The notes beneath the pieces were generated by a model. That model worked only from the letters and a program-made list of their open reading frames with translations, made no database searches and had not been told where the DNA came from. 64,000 bases of DNA, taken from NCBI RefSeq assembly GCF_021462225.1, contig NC_061794.1, positions 16,633,784 to 16,697,783 of the forward strand, given 5' to 3'. This DNA comes from Girardinichthys multiradiatus. Lineage: Eukaryota; Chordata; Actinopteri; Cyprinodontiformes; Goodeidae. Below, in pieces: positions 22,881-34,795 of the stretch. Made by a program: the position numbers and the translations under genes. Each line of letters opens with the position of its first letter. Within the stretch, counting starts at the first letter, position 1.

Positions 22881-24764
22881 TTTGCAGCTTATAGAACAGT
22901 GAGAGTTATAGTAAAAATGCTCATTGTGCAACCCCAGAGGTAGTTCATCCTCTTTTTTTATCATTAATTCTTGTTTTATTTCAGAGCATTTTAATGCTTA
23001 ATTGAATCCATTGTTCTGTCAGTGATAAATTAACAGCACAGGATCAGCAGAGTTCTGCACTTTACTGTCAAAGCATCACCACCTGTGTCTGCTGAATGCC
23101 ATCAAAGACTGTTTTTGCAGTCGAACAAGTTTTTATTTTCCTTGTTAGTAAACATCTCATGTATCTGTTTTTATTCATAATTTCTGTTAAATGCCCTTTT
23201 CTCTGATCATAGTTTTAATTACTTAACAGTGACTCTATTCACTATCCTTTTGCTGCTTTGTAGGCATCAGTTATTTTAGTTTTTTAGATTTTCACTGCCT
23301 AAATCCATGACTGCTGGTTGTTGCAAAGATTTGAGATGTGAGAAAATGTATAAAACATAGACAATTGCATCACTGTATTTTTATGAGTATTTCTAATGCC
23401 AAAAAAATAACCACTTTTCTCTTTATTGCTTGCTGTTTGAATCTCTTCAAACCCTCTCTCCTCTGATTATTCCTCTTTCCCTCAGCCTCTGCCTGTAATC
23501 CTCTCATGCAGTAACTCTTGCAGGATGTTTGTTTCCAACTACATATTCTTTCAACACCCTGTTCCTTCTTTTCTATCTCCTCACTGCATTTCTCCGTTTT
23601 CTGTTCTCTTATTTCTCTGCTTACAATACTTCCTCCCTCTGTGTATGTCTATGTTGTGTACTGTGTAGTGTTGCGTATTCGATGTATTTGCACACATGGC
23701 CATTCTTTATTTATTTGTGTGTTTCTGAACAGTGTTTTCCTGTTGCAGATAGATGTTTCTGTGTGTATAGGTTTTTGTGCATTGCTTGCATTTGTGTATT
23801 CTCAGGTGGCTCTGGATCGCACTTGAGGGTGTATTCATATCTTCTCGATGAATAATATCTGCACATGCCAGAGAGCTGGGACTGCTCTCCTCCCTTTTTG
23901 CCCTTCGTGCTTTTCTCAAGAGCTTCCCTTTGCACTTTTCTCCCTCTGTTTCTCTCTTTGCCTGTGTTGTCTGTCCACTTTCCTACTCTAAATCTCCTCT
24001 CTTTGTTTTCTTTTTGACAGTTTGTGTCTGACTATTGATTCTAAGGGGAATCCTTTTATTTGTTGTGCAAAAAACCACAGTTTATGTTCATACAAACACA
24101 CACATGGAGCTGGCTTTAGGGTCGGCTGGTTTAAGCCATAATGAGACCGCTTGGCCCCCAAAACAGCAGCTACTCAAGGTGCCCTTGAGCAAAGTACCCC
24201 TCACCAGCTCTAGTGGCCAACAGCAGAGTATGCGGTTGGTTGTACTGGCAAACTCCCAGTTGTGACTGTGGGTAGCAGTCTGAATGTAGAGCAGGGCTTT
24301 GTTGGAGGAAGAAACTTGTGCCTAAGTAGACGCCTCTGGGTGAATGAAGGTTAAGGCAAAGTCAGTGTGGTGTTAACATATTGGAGAGACTTTTTCTGTC
24401 AGCCTTTGTCTCAGAAGACATTAAGACATGACACAGAAGTGAATAGTAGAGCAAATGGCTGCCTAGACCCGTTTAGCTTCCTTAGTTTAACAGGTCATGA
24501 TGGTTTTGTGCAAACCTACTCAGTTACATTGTTTAACCTTCTATTAATGTCATTATTTTCCTAACAGAAACTAAAGTATATAACTAAATATGTGCAGCAC
24601 TCTTTTTGGTTTGATTTTCAGTACCTGCATAAGATTAGTTTGAGGGCCAGATGAAGGAAAACAATAAATTAAAGCTGATTCTCTGGAGCTCTATATTCAT
24701 GTTAGGCAGTCAGGGTTTCCCAATCCTTTTGGTGATTCAAAACAATGGTGAAGAGGTAGAACCA
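22881..24764. other. Intron 1 stretch, pyrimidine-rich, minor repeat traces
   Basis: 23400-24020 is CT-rich on the sense strand with no supported exon. 24090-24340 contains a segment (CAAGGTGCCCTTGAGCAAAGTACCC) resembling a dispersed fish repeat; assignment uncertain. Confidence 0.35.
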
Positions 24765-25970
24765 GCAGCTATTAAAAGTATTCATCCCCCTTGAACTTTT
24801 CCATTTTGTGTCCCATTACAACCACAAATGTCAATGTATTCCATTGGGAAATGTAGTGCCTAATTGTCAGGTGGGAGCAAACTGATCCATGAACATTTTT
24901 TCCTAATAAAAATCTGAAACAAATTTACCAATTCATTCATTCATTTAGCTCTAATGGATTTAGGTTTAGACTTGGACTGGACCATTCTAACACATACATA
25001 TGCTTCCATCTAAACTATTGCATTGTAGATCTGGCTGAATATTTAGGGTTGTTGTCCTGCTGGATGGTGAACCTCTGCCACAGTGTCAGACAATTTTGCA
25101 GCCTCTAACAGGTTTTCTTCCTTTATTGTCCTGTTTTTAACTTCTTGGAGGAAAGTATTCTTGCAGCATGGTGCTCTTATTTTGTAGTGGGAATATTGTG
25201 TTCAGGCAAATGTGCAATGTTAGTTTTCCACAACACATAAGATGTACAGCAGAACGTTCAATTTTGTTTTCATTTGATGATAATACCTTCTTTAACAATG
25301 GAGATGCTTTTGCAAATCTCCAATGAAGACTGGGTTTGCGGAGGAAACAGTTAATAGATTGCCTGTTAACAGACGCTTCCACTTCAGCCATGCTTCAGCT
25401 CTTCCAGAGTTACAATGGGCCTATTGGCTGCTTCTCTGAGTAACACTGTCCTTGCCATGCCTGTCAGGTTAGGTGGATGGCCATGTCTTGGCTGGCTTGC
25501 AGTTGTGACCTACATTTCCATGAAGGATTGAACAGTGCTATGTGAGATGTTCAAAGCTTGGGATATTGTTTTATAACCTAATTCTGCTTTAAACTTTTCC
25601 ATAACCCTCTCCCCGTTCTTTCTGCTGTGCTTTTTGGTCTTAATGATGCTGTTCGTTCATAAAGGTTCTCTACCAACCCACTGAGGCCTTCACAGGACAC
25701 AGCTGGATTTATACTGACACTAAATTACACACAGGTGAACTGATAGAGCAGATGACTTCCGAACAAATTTGATGGCTGTAGAGTTTATTTGGAGTGTGAG
25801 AGAAAATGGGACCGAATTACAAATGCATGCCACCATTTAAAATATTTTTGTGGAATTTTGAAAACCACTGTCTGTCACAGAAAATCCCAGTGAAATACTG
25901 ATATGATATAATTAATAAAATAACTTTTCAAGGGGAATGAATACCTTTGGAATACATTGTACAATCACAA
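24765..25970 (-). mobile_element. Decayed full-span Tc1 relic (MKTKEH family)
   Basis: The left end shows AAAAGTATTCATCCCCCTTGA and the right end GGGGAATGAATACC...TACATTGTA, complementary terminal sequences. Internal blocks on the plus strand (GTTGTTGTCCTGCTGGATGG, TGCTTTTTGGTCTTAATGATGC, GAGGCCTTCACAGGACACAGCTGGATTTATACTG) are complements of known coding and leader blocks of this family. There is no intact frame. Confidence 0.7.
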
Positions 25971-26969
25971 ATTATTTTCTCACAAAAGAATATTTTAACT
26001 GGCCTCAAACTCTTTGTAATATTTACTTTGATGATGTAACCCTTTAAAAGCCATTGATGCTTAATATGTTGCAAATAAAAAAGGGATTAAGTAATATGCC
26101 ATTTTTAATCATGTCTAAAATTTAATCAAACATTTAAGTGATTTAGTTAAACTTGTTTAATGCAAAACAATGTAAGTATATTAAATTCCCTCAAATAAAG
26201 ATTAGTGTAAGGGTTAAACACAAGAAATAAAGCAACGAGCTGAGAAGTAAATACAATTTTTGATGGGCCTGGTTTTGACATGCCTATTATTGCCGATTAT
26301 TTACCACATTACCTGGCTAAATAGGAACAAACGTATGTGTTTTAGTCACACTCACTGTGAAGTGATTTCCTTTCCAACCCCCCAAAGCGTTCAGACACTT
26401 AACAGCAAATCCTTCACATGTAAAACACGTACCAGTGCACAGAGCCATATGCTCCATTTTTCTTCACATTATTTCCGTCAGGCTTCAGACTCAGATACAC
26501 AGCCAGGCCGCTGTGTGACCTCGATGTAGTAGTAGATTTGACCAAGCTTTCACACTCTTAGGAAGTGTGCATGTGGTGTTTCTGATGTTTTATTATGTGA
26601 ATATAGTATTTTTTTACATTGACTTCACTGCCCAGATTTGAAATATGAAGCTTCTGGATCTTGAATACACATGTGCAGAAGATGTAGCATTCTGTGAACC
26701 ATCCAGTGCTTGTTTTAAAAACTGATTATGCAACTTTTTTTCACCCTGACTTGAGTTTAAAGGCATCTTTATGCTATTTATTCCAAGAGCTCAGATGTTG
26801 CTGGAAAAATACAAGCACATTGCATAGTATTGCCTGCCTGGATACAGATCAGTACACAATAAATACACTTACAATACATTTAGGTTAATGCATTGAAGGT
26901 AACCTAACCTATATCCTCTGGTTGAGTACTCTGACTGTTCTTGTGTAATGTGGGTCAGCTTAGAGAGGT
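25971..26969. other. Intron 1 stretch without recognised elements
   Basis: AT-rich DNA with small random ORFs and no supported feature. Confidence 0.4.
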
Positions 26970-28990
26970 CAGATCCCAAGTGAATATGCTTTTATTCTAG
27001 AGACCATCTGAGACAGCAATGTGCTTTTTTTTCTTTTTATTAATAGGGGAAGGAAAAATGAGTTGAGATTAAAATTTTTCAGTACCGATTGTGGCTTCTC
27101 GTTGTCATCTTCTGCTTTATCTGGGACGGGTTGCGGGGGCAGCAGACTCAGTAGAGACACCCAGACTTCCCTCTGCCCAGACACCTCCTCCAGCTCCTTT
27201 GTGGGGAGCCCAAGGCGTTCCCAGGCCAGCCGAGAGACATAGTCCCTCCAGCATGTCCTGGGCCGTCCCCTGGGCCTCCTCCCGGTTGGACATGACTAGA
27301 ACACCTCCCGAACACCTCCCAGAGTGGACCAAACACCTGCTCCGCTTGTACAAAGACCGGATGGCCCCTAATAAAGGGGCCCTGACTTGTTACTCCTGGC
27401 GCACCCCCCACAGGGCACCACGAGGGACACAGTCGAATGCCTTCTCCAGGTCCACAAAACACATGTGGATCGGTTGGGCAAACTCCAATGAACCCTCAAG
27501 TACCCTGCAGAGGGTGTAGATAGAGCTGGTCCAGTGTTCCACGGCCGGGACAAAAACCACACTGCTCCTCCTGAAGCCGAGGTTCGACAATTGGCCGAGC
27601 TCTCTTCTCCAATACCCTGGCCTAGGCCTTACCAGAGAAGCTGAGGAGTGTGTTCCCCCTATAGTTGGAACACACCCTCCTTATGAAGGGGAACCACCAC
27701 CCCAGTCTGCCTGTCCAGAGGCACAGTGCCTGACTCCCACGCAAATTTGAAGAGGCGTGTCAACCATGACAGCCCCACAACATCCACAGATTTGAGGTGG
27801 CCCTGCCACCGTGGAGCTTTTTAACCACCTTGGTGACTCCAGCCAGGGTGATGAAAGAGTCCAACCCTGAGTCCCCAGCCTCTGCTTCTACCAGGGAATG
27901 CGTGATGGCAGGATTGAGGAGATCCTCGAAGAACTCCTTCCACCACCTGATAATGTCCCCAGTTGAGGTCAGGAGCTTCCCACCCCCACTGTAAACAGTG
28001 TTGGCAAAGCACTGCTTCCCCCTCCTGAGGCGCCGGACAGTTTGCCAGAATTGCTTCAAGGCCAACCGGTAGTTCTTCTCCATGGCCTCACCGAACTCCT
28101 CCCAGGCCCGAGTTTGTGCCTGTGCCACAGCCTGGGCCGCGGCACGCTTGGCTTCTATGGTACACATCAGCTGTCTCAGGAGTCCCACAAGCCAACCACA
28201 GCCAATAGGACTCATTCTTCAGCTTGAAATCATCCCTTACTACCACCGGATTCGGGGATGGCCACCGCGACAGGCACCGCAGACCTTACAACGTGTCCCC
28301 GGACCAAAGGCACAGGGATGCGACCCTCTCATCCACTGGGGTAAACCCCAACACGAGACAGCTGAGCTGGGGGGGGTAAAAAGCAAACCCACCCCAGCTC
28401 ACCGCCTCTCCCCACGGGCCACTCCAGAGTAAAAGAGAGTCCAGCCTCTCTCGAGGAGCTGGGTTCCATAGCCCCTGCTGTGCATGGAGGCGACCCCGAC
28501 TACTTCTAGTCGATATCTCTCGACCTCCCCCCAGTAGGGTGACATTCCTGCATCCAGCATCTGTAGATTGGACCGTCAAGGTCTCTACCTTTCGTCCGCT
28601 GCCTGATCCTCTTTGCACCGGTCCCTTATGGTTCCCCTTGCAGGTGGCGGGCTCAGTGGACGTTTGGCTTTGCGTCTCTCATTCAGACGTGGCCCGGCTG
28701 GGTCCCGCGAGGAGCAACCCAACCACCAGGCACTCTTTGATGAGTCCCGACCCTAGGCCTGGCTTCATGATGAGACCCCGGCTTCGCTGTACCGGGCAAC
28801 ATCACATGCCTCGATTGTGTAGCCTTCATGAAGGTGTCTTGAACCACTCTTTGTCTGACCCGTCCCCCGGAGCCTGTTTGCCATGGGATACCCTACCAGG
28901 GGCATTTAGGCCCCAGACAGCATAGACTCTAGGATCATTTGAGCACTCAAACCCCTCCACCACGTTAAGGTGGCGATTCAAGAATGGGTT
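26970..28990 (-). pseudogene. Non-LTR retrotransposon with endonuclease and RT remnants, internally deleted
   Basis: On the minus strand 28620-28230 gives endonuclease blocks (ERLDSLLLWSGPWGEAV, FTPVDERVASLCLWSGD). 28215-27760 gives the linker before RT (WEEFGEAMEKNYRLALKQFW, GGGKLLTSTGDIIRWWKEFF). 27590-27395 gives the first RT motifs (FVDLEKAFDCVPRGALWGV). Then about 1 kb of RT, including the YADD/FADD site, is deleted: the text passes within about 100 bp to the C-terminal GRPRT(C)WRDYVSRLAWERLG block near 27290-27210. The element ends with REVWVSLLSLLPPQP near 27180-27100. GC-rich relative to the intron. Clade not resolved. Same family as 50830-51275. Confidence 0.85.
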
Positions 28991-29654
28991 TCTAAAACGT
29001 CTAAAATCTTTTAAAATTAATGTCACACCAGTTTCTTCAACTTCTCCAGTCCATGTTGTCGAGGTGCCTTGGGCAAGACACTGAATCCACTGATGAATCT
29101 GTGTTTATAAAAGACGATAAGCATTATGCAAAGGATAAAATGCTCGGCTGCGTGGGTGCAGCTTTTACTGGAAAGAGCTTTGAGTGGCCGATAACATGAT
29201 AACCTCCATTTACATCTGTCTCCTTTTTTTCCCCTCTTGTTGATGTCAGTGATAAGAAATGCTTCCTTTTCTGCAGCCCATCTACAGCCTTTAGCGATCT
29301 ATTAGATTGTAGTGTTTTGTATCAACAATCATGGCATTTGAAAACACAGAAAATAGGAGAAGACAAGACACTCAAACACAGCAGTAGATGTCATGAAGCA
29401 GTATGAATGTCATGTTAGGATGAAAACATGTTTGATCCCTGAACCCAGAGGAAGCTAGTTTCACCTCCAAAGCAGTGTTAGAAAATAGGAATACTAGACA
29501 AGTTCATAATGGTTAACAATCTACCTGCTATAGTGCTATGATTTGCTTCTTGTCATATCTAACCTACGGTCATGGGAAATACGTAGGACATCCAATAAAA
29601 TATTTGGTTCTATATGAAAAAATGTAACTTTTTCAACTCTGGAAAAGTAGGCTA
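28991..29654. other. Intron 1 stretch, possible repeat fragment
   Basis: 29040-29190 (GTCGAGGTGCCTTGGGCAAGACACTGAATCC and following) resembles a dispersed fish repeat. Nothing else is recognised. Confidence 0.3.
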
Positions 29655-29988
29655 TACTGCCAGTCAAAAGTTTAAACACATCTCTGTTATTCAATGGCTT
29701 TTCCTTATTTTTATTACCTTGTGCCTTGTAGATACATCATGAAGGCAATAAAACCACAAAGCAAAAGTATATAGAATTATCTAACAAACAAAATGTTGTG
29801 AAATAATAAAAACATATTTTATATTTTAGATTCTTCATAATAGCCCTTTTTGCTTAGATGACTACTTTGCACAGTCTCAGCATTCTCTCAATTAGCTTCA
29901 TGAAGTCATCACCTTAAATGGTTTTCCATAAATATAAAGACAATTCCCTGAATGAGGAGGTGTGTCCAAACGTTTGACTAGTAATGTA
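29655..29988. mobile_element. Tc1-type MITE
   Basis: Left end TATACTGCCAGTCAAAAGTTTAAACACA and right end TGTGTCCAAACGTTTGACTAGTAATGTATA form inverted repeats. The middle has TTCTTCATAATAGCCCTTTTTGC and CAATTAGCTTCATGAAGTCATCACC, equivalent to the transposase C-terminal codons seen in the 1530-3153 arms. Only one arm is complete; the right arm is shortened to about 60 bp. Confidence 0.7.
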
Positions 29989-30099
29989 TATACTTTAATT
30001 GCACTTCAATAATAAAGGTACCATGTTTTACTCAAAAGATAAATTTGTGTTTTAACTGAAATAACTACAGTGATTAGCTTCTTGTAGGCATGTACCAGT

Positions 30100-30960
30100 C
30101 TATGACATCACCCTAAGGAAATCTTCCCCCACACATAACCTTCAATTGTCAGATGTTTGACTGGTTTCTTGCATGTACAACCCATTTTAGGTCAGCTCAC
30201 ATCGTCTCAATGATATCAAGATCTGAACTTTGTCTGAGTTCATGACATTCCCAGTCCTTTGTTGATTTACTGGTAGATTTTTGGTCATGGTGCTGGTACC
30301 AGTTCTGCTTCAGTTTTATTTTTTTTACAGGGTGTCTCACATTTTCCTCAAGCTTTCTCTGATACATGGTATAATTCATGGTGGATTCTATGAAGGTGAG
30401 CTGGCCAGGTCCTGCTGCAGCAAAGCATCTCCAAACCACGACACTTCGAGCATACAGCTGGAAAACTGTATTCCAGAAAAAAGAACTCCATACATTCAAA
30501 GAACATTATTCCAGTAGTCCTGGACTTTGTCTACACCAAACTAAATGTCTGCAAACTTTGTCTGGCCTTTATAATTTCAGCAATAAAGACAATCTATGGA
30601 CATCTTCAATGAAAGCTAAATGTGTGCAGTTTCCTTCCAATTGTACAGCCATACACTTTCTTAACATTAGTGGCAAATGCCTGCCCTTGGTCCCTTAAGG
30701 ACATTTTAAGATTTGTTTTAGACTTTTTTTAGCATCTCACGGTCTGCTTTCGGGACAACCTTGCTTGGACAGCCAGACCTATGTTTGTCAGCAGTTGTTT
30801 TGAAAGTTCTTCACTTACTATTTTCCATACATTGATACTGACAATTTCAGTTTCATTTGGGACCTCTTTAAATCCCTTACTTGACTCATATACTACTACA
30901 GTCGTCTTTCTGAAAGCCTCAGACATCTGTTTACTATCATTTAAACAATCTGGAGCACTT
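30100..30960 (-). pseudogene. Tc1 transposase relic
   Basis: Minus-strand frame 30499-30197 reads VVWRCFAAAGPGQLTFIESTMN, then YQRKLEENVRHPVKKIKLK, then STSKSTKDW, matching the middle of a Tc1 transposase (usual VMVWGCFAASGPGRL...LKENVR...DNDPKHTSKST). The QQDNDPKH block is replaced by HHDQ. The flanks out to about 30960 continue as decayed coding DNA with stops. Inactive. Confidence 0.75.
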
Positions 30961-31355
30961 CAAACTAAGTGTCTGAGGTGTGGAACAGTCAAACCTACTT
31001 TAAAATACTGAGTAATAATCTTCTAGTCATGGTCACATCTGTGTGATTTAAGCCATTTTAAATGGGAATAAATGTATTCTAATGTAAAAATCACTAAATC
31101 ACTAACCAGATTTTTTGTGAAGTTGAGTTTAAGCAGGTCAAACCCACTATTTTCCACTTTATTTCAATATTTTGACTTTAATCATGAAACAGAATTTTGA
31201 CTTGTTTTCCCACGACTTTAACTTTATTCTTGAAATATAATTTTGATGTGATTCTTGATATTTGAACAAAAAAAGAAATACAAAACATTCCACCATCATT
31301 TTTTTTCTTACAAGCGACCCTAATACTTCTACATAGATATCCTTGTGTACGATAA

Positions 31356-31396
31356 ATATATATATATATATCTATATACATATATATAGATATATC
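31356..31396. repeat. TA-rich microsatellite
   Basis: Interrupted (TA)n run that abuts the Tc1 derivative starting at about 31395. Confidence 0.8.
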
Positions 31397-31795
31397 AATA
31401 TTTGGTGTAACCACCCTTTGCCTTCAAAACAGCATCAGTTCTTCTAGGTAGACTTGCACACAGTTTTTGAAGGAACTCGGCTGGTAGGTTGTTTCAAACA
31501 TCTTGGAGAACTAAGCACAGATCTTCTGTGGCTTTCTCACATCCTTCTGTCTTTTCATGTAACCCCAGACACACTCGATGATGTTGAGATCAGTGCTCTG
31601 TGGGGGCTATACCATCATTTCCAGCAAGTCTTGTTCTCCTTTACGCTGAAGATAGTTCTTAATGACTTTGGCTGTATGTTTGGGTTCGGTCACTTAGCAT
31701 TTTGGAAATTGATAAAAATAAACAATCATCATTTATATTTCTGAAAGCATTCTTGGTTTCACCCAGTACTCACCTGTGTCACAGTTTTTTGCATT
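31395..31795. mobile_element. Internally deleted Tc1 derivative
   Basis: 31398-31690 matches the left end and transposase C-terminal complement of a common fish Tc1 (TATTTGGTGTAACCACCCTTTG, CAAAACAGCATCAGTTCTTCTAG, CTCGATGATGTTGAGATCAG). It then jumps directly to the family's right end (AATTGATAAAAATAAACAATC, TCTGAAAGCATTCTTGG, CACAGTTTTTTGC). More than 1 kb of transposase is missing, so it is a non-autonomous derivative or a deleted copy. Confidence 0.75.
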
Positions 31796-33930
31796 GTTTG
31801 GTTTATAGTTACACAACACAATCAACCAGAGAATTAAATCAGGCGTTTTAGGATGTGAGAGAAAAGGAAAAGGTAAGGTGAGATTATATATATATATATG
31901 TATAATCTGTGACACAGCAGAGTTTTCACATTGATCTGAATTTGTAAATAAAAAAAAATATCCGCATATCTTTTAGGCTTGTTACTTTAATTGCGGTGAC
32001 ACAACAGCAGACATACACCTCCGCTTCAGAATAATGTTTTAGAAACATGTAGGACTGTTTCTGAGACGGAATACAGGATTAGTGTATAGAAACACTAATC
32101 TAATTTCATGCTATGTCATTTAACCCGCTGCAGGCCAAAGATACGATCATTTGGTTATGTATGTTTAATAACATTGACCCATCATTTGTGTAATTGTTTG
32201 ACTTTACATTAGCTCTACACGCAAAGTGGACTGTCTGTACAGTAGGCAAATATACTGAAAAAATTGTTTTTTTCCTGACTTATAGGATTTGCTCGCTACA
32301 TTGTAATAAGGAGGCTTTATTCAGTATCTTCTGGAAGGTGCCCTGTACAAGAAAGGTTAGCTTGATGTGCGTCTTTCTCTCCAATACCAAAGCATGTTGA
32401 GTGACAGAATAATTTCTGGGAAGTTGTGATAAATATGGCAGCATTATTCTGCAGGGGACATACTGTGGCAGTGGATTCAGGCTGGGAATGGATGAATATT
32501 CTGACAGGAATAGTTTCTATAGAGATCAAGCGTAACAAATTCCTGCTCCCTGCTGAGAGCTTTGCAGTGAGGCCGGGGACCCTCTGCTACTGAAAGCTGC
32601 TCCTCACAACTTTTTAGTCATTTTCACATGAAAAAGCATTTATGCACAACAGGAAAATGACTACCTTTTTAACCTGGAGACACATATTTAAAACATGAGA
32701 GAGAAAGAATTTATAATAAGATTTTTTAATGATGAAGTGAATTCAAATGTTTCACATTAGTCATTGTCATATAGTGGAACAGACAGAATTGTATCTGCTC
32801 TAATTGAGTTCTGCTTTCATAATAGATTAAACTCAGGAAAAGGTTCTTATGGTCTGTGCTCTGCTTCTTTATCTTGACATTTATCTCCTGTTTGTTTCTC
32901 ATTAGCGACCTTTCAAACACATGGCTGGATGGGTTTTAAATTACCAGAAAAGATCAAGTTTAGACAAGTAAAGTCTCAAAAAAAAAAAAATAACATATGC
33001 TTAAATGTAAAGATAATTACAAAGCAAAGAGTAAAATGTTGAGTAGAAAAGTGGAAATCCATGAGTGCATAAGCAATAATTGTGTCCGTCCCCATCTAAA
33101 GCCAGTGGTGAATAAGATGAGCCCATATTAACGAGTTTAAAGAAAGTCATATCATGCAACAGAAATGATGGAGCTTTGTCACAGAGCTGGCACTGTTGTC
33201 AATGAATCACTATCATATTAGCCTTATAATGTTAGTATTTTATTGTATCTAAGCAAATCTACAGCAGTGGGAAAGGAACCCAGACTCCCTCAGTGTTTTC
33301 TGCTAAACTCTGAGCCATTGAAGCTGCAAGTTCTTATTTTGGAAAGTGAAGTTAAGAAATTAGCTAAGAAATTTAAACTTTATTTTTATTATTTGGCATA
33401 TTGGGAGTCAGAAAGTGGACCTTGTTGCTAATAGGTTTGTTCTCAGTCTTGCTTCTTGTTGATTTCATTGCTGTTGGTAAATATTTGGCTGCATAGTAAT
33501 AGTTTTTGATAGCCATGTTTTACTGACTAAACCCGTACAGCTTTATGCACACGGGAGCAAGCTGAAACACCAGGTGTGATGCCTTGTTTATTCATGTTCC
33601 ATAATCACTTTATCCTGTTGGGGGGTTTTGGGGGTTGTAAAGTCAGTACCAGTTGTCATTAACTTCAGAACCTCTGGTTGTATGTATACAGTATCAACAT
33701 CGAGTACTATGCATAGAATATGTGTCTGACATCCCATGACCTTCTTTTTAAAACAAGAATGATGGTGATCCTATTGCTGACTGGCCTAATCTTGTAAACA
33801 GAAGCAAGCAGAATTAGCTTACAGTCTTCATTTCTCCTCAGAAATGACTCTGTTAATCACTTTTTGTGCTTTTAAATGATGGGGCTAACTGATTTTAGAA
33901 ATTGTCATGACATCACACTACTGAGCAGCT
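31796..33930. other. Intron 1 stretch without recognised elements
   Basis: AT-rich DNA with no supported gene or repeat. Confidence 0.4.
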
Positions 33931-33937
33931 GTTTACC

Positions 33938-34434
33938 GTTTCATACACAAACGTTTTAGACACACTTTCCCATTTAATAGTATACTTTATATTTATGAAG
34001 TCATCGAAACAGTGAATGAACACATATGGAATTATGTAGCAAACGAATGATTGTAAAATAACTTTAAATATGTTTTATATTTTAGATTCCTTAAAGTAGC
34101 CGCCCTTGGCTGACTGAAATAGTAACCTTTGGCCGTCTCTCCATGAACCTCTGGGAAGTTCTTTCAAGACTCTTTGGAAAACCATTTCAGGTGACCACCT
34201 TATGATGCTCATGGAGAGAATGCTAAGGGGCAAAGCAGTAATCAAAGCAAAGTGTGGCTATTTTCCTAAAATATAAAAATGTTTAGAGTTAATTTACACT
34301 TTTTGTTTACTACATAATTCCATGTGTGTTCATTCATTTTTGTTGCCTTGGTGAGAATCTACAATGTAAATAGTCATCAAAATAAGGAGACCAATCAAGT
34401 GAGAAAGTGTATCTAAAGCGTTTGACTGGTAGTG
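33938..34434. mobile_element. Foldback Tc1-derived MITE, copy 2 (most complete)
   Basis: The left arm (about 33938-34170) and right arm (about 34200-34434) are inverted copies: AACGTTTTAGACACACTTTC versus the complement of GAAAGTGTATCTAAAGCGTTTG at the ends, and GGAATTATGTAG.AAAC inside. The element is nearly all stem, about 230 bp per arm. The centre carries GAAAACCATTTCAGGTGACCACC, the transposase C-terminal codons also found in the arms of the full Tc1 at 1530-3153. Confidence 0.8.
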
Positions 34435-34498
34435 TATGTTAACTATTATAGTGGCAAGTTGACTCTAACCTCTTAACAAATCACAAGACATCAAGAAG

Positions 34499-34530
34499 AT
34501 TGTCCTGCTAAAACTTGTTAGCAGGACAAT
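34499..34530. repeat. Perfect 13-bp hairpin at the edge of a Tc1 relic
   Basis: ATTGTCCTGCTAA (34499-34511) and TTAGCAGGACAAT (34518-34530) are exact complements separated by AACTTG. The right arm is normal Tc1 transposase sequence (AGCAGGACAATGACCC); the left arm is extra. Confidence 0.9.
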
Positions 34531-34795
34531 GACCCTAAACATACAATCAGAGCTGCAATAGAATTGCATGATTTTCATCTTTTACAATGGTCTAGTCAAA
34601 GTCCAGGACTAAATCCAGTAAGATCTATGGCAAGACTTGAATATTGATATTAAGAGACAAACTGAGGGATTTTGCAAAGAGGAGTTTGCTATTTCTGTTT
34701 TTAGATGTACAAAGCTGATATTGGCATATTCCAAAAGAGTTTGAGCTGTAAATAAAACTGAACGGGTACGAAAACCTTTGCAAGGCACCATGTAT
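34518..34795 (+). mobile_element. Tc1 relic, 3' part
   Basis: AGCAGGACAATGACCCTAAACATACA encodes the QQDNDPKHT region, followed by decayed AATGGTCTAGTCAAAGTCCAGGACTAAATCC (SQSPDLNP block) and the family's terminal GGGTACGAAAACCTTTGCAAGGCACCATGTA. Everything 5' of the second catalytic Asp is missing. Confidence 0.75.

Noticed and set aside
23960..24110. Pyrimidine-rich tract with TTTTTGACAG acceptor in intron 1 as an alternative exon
   Set aside because: No conserved frame or donor consistent with phase 1 follows, and no Celsr homology.
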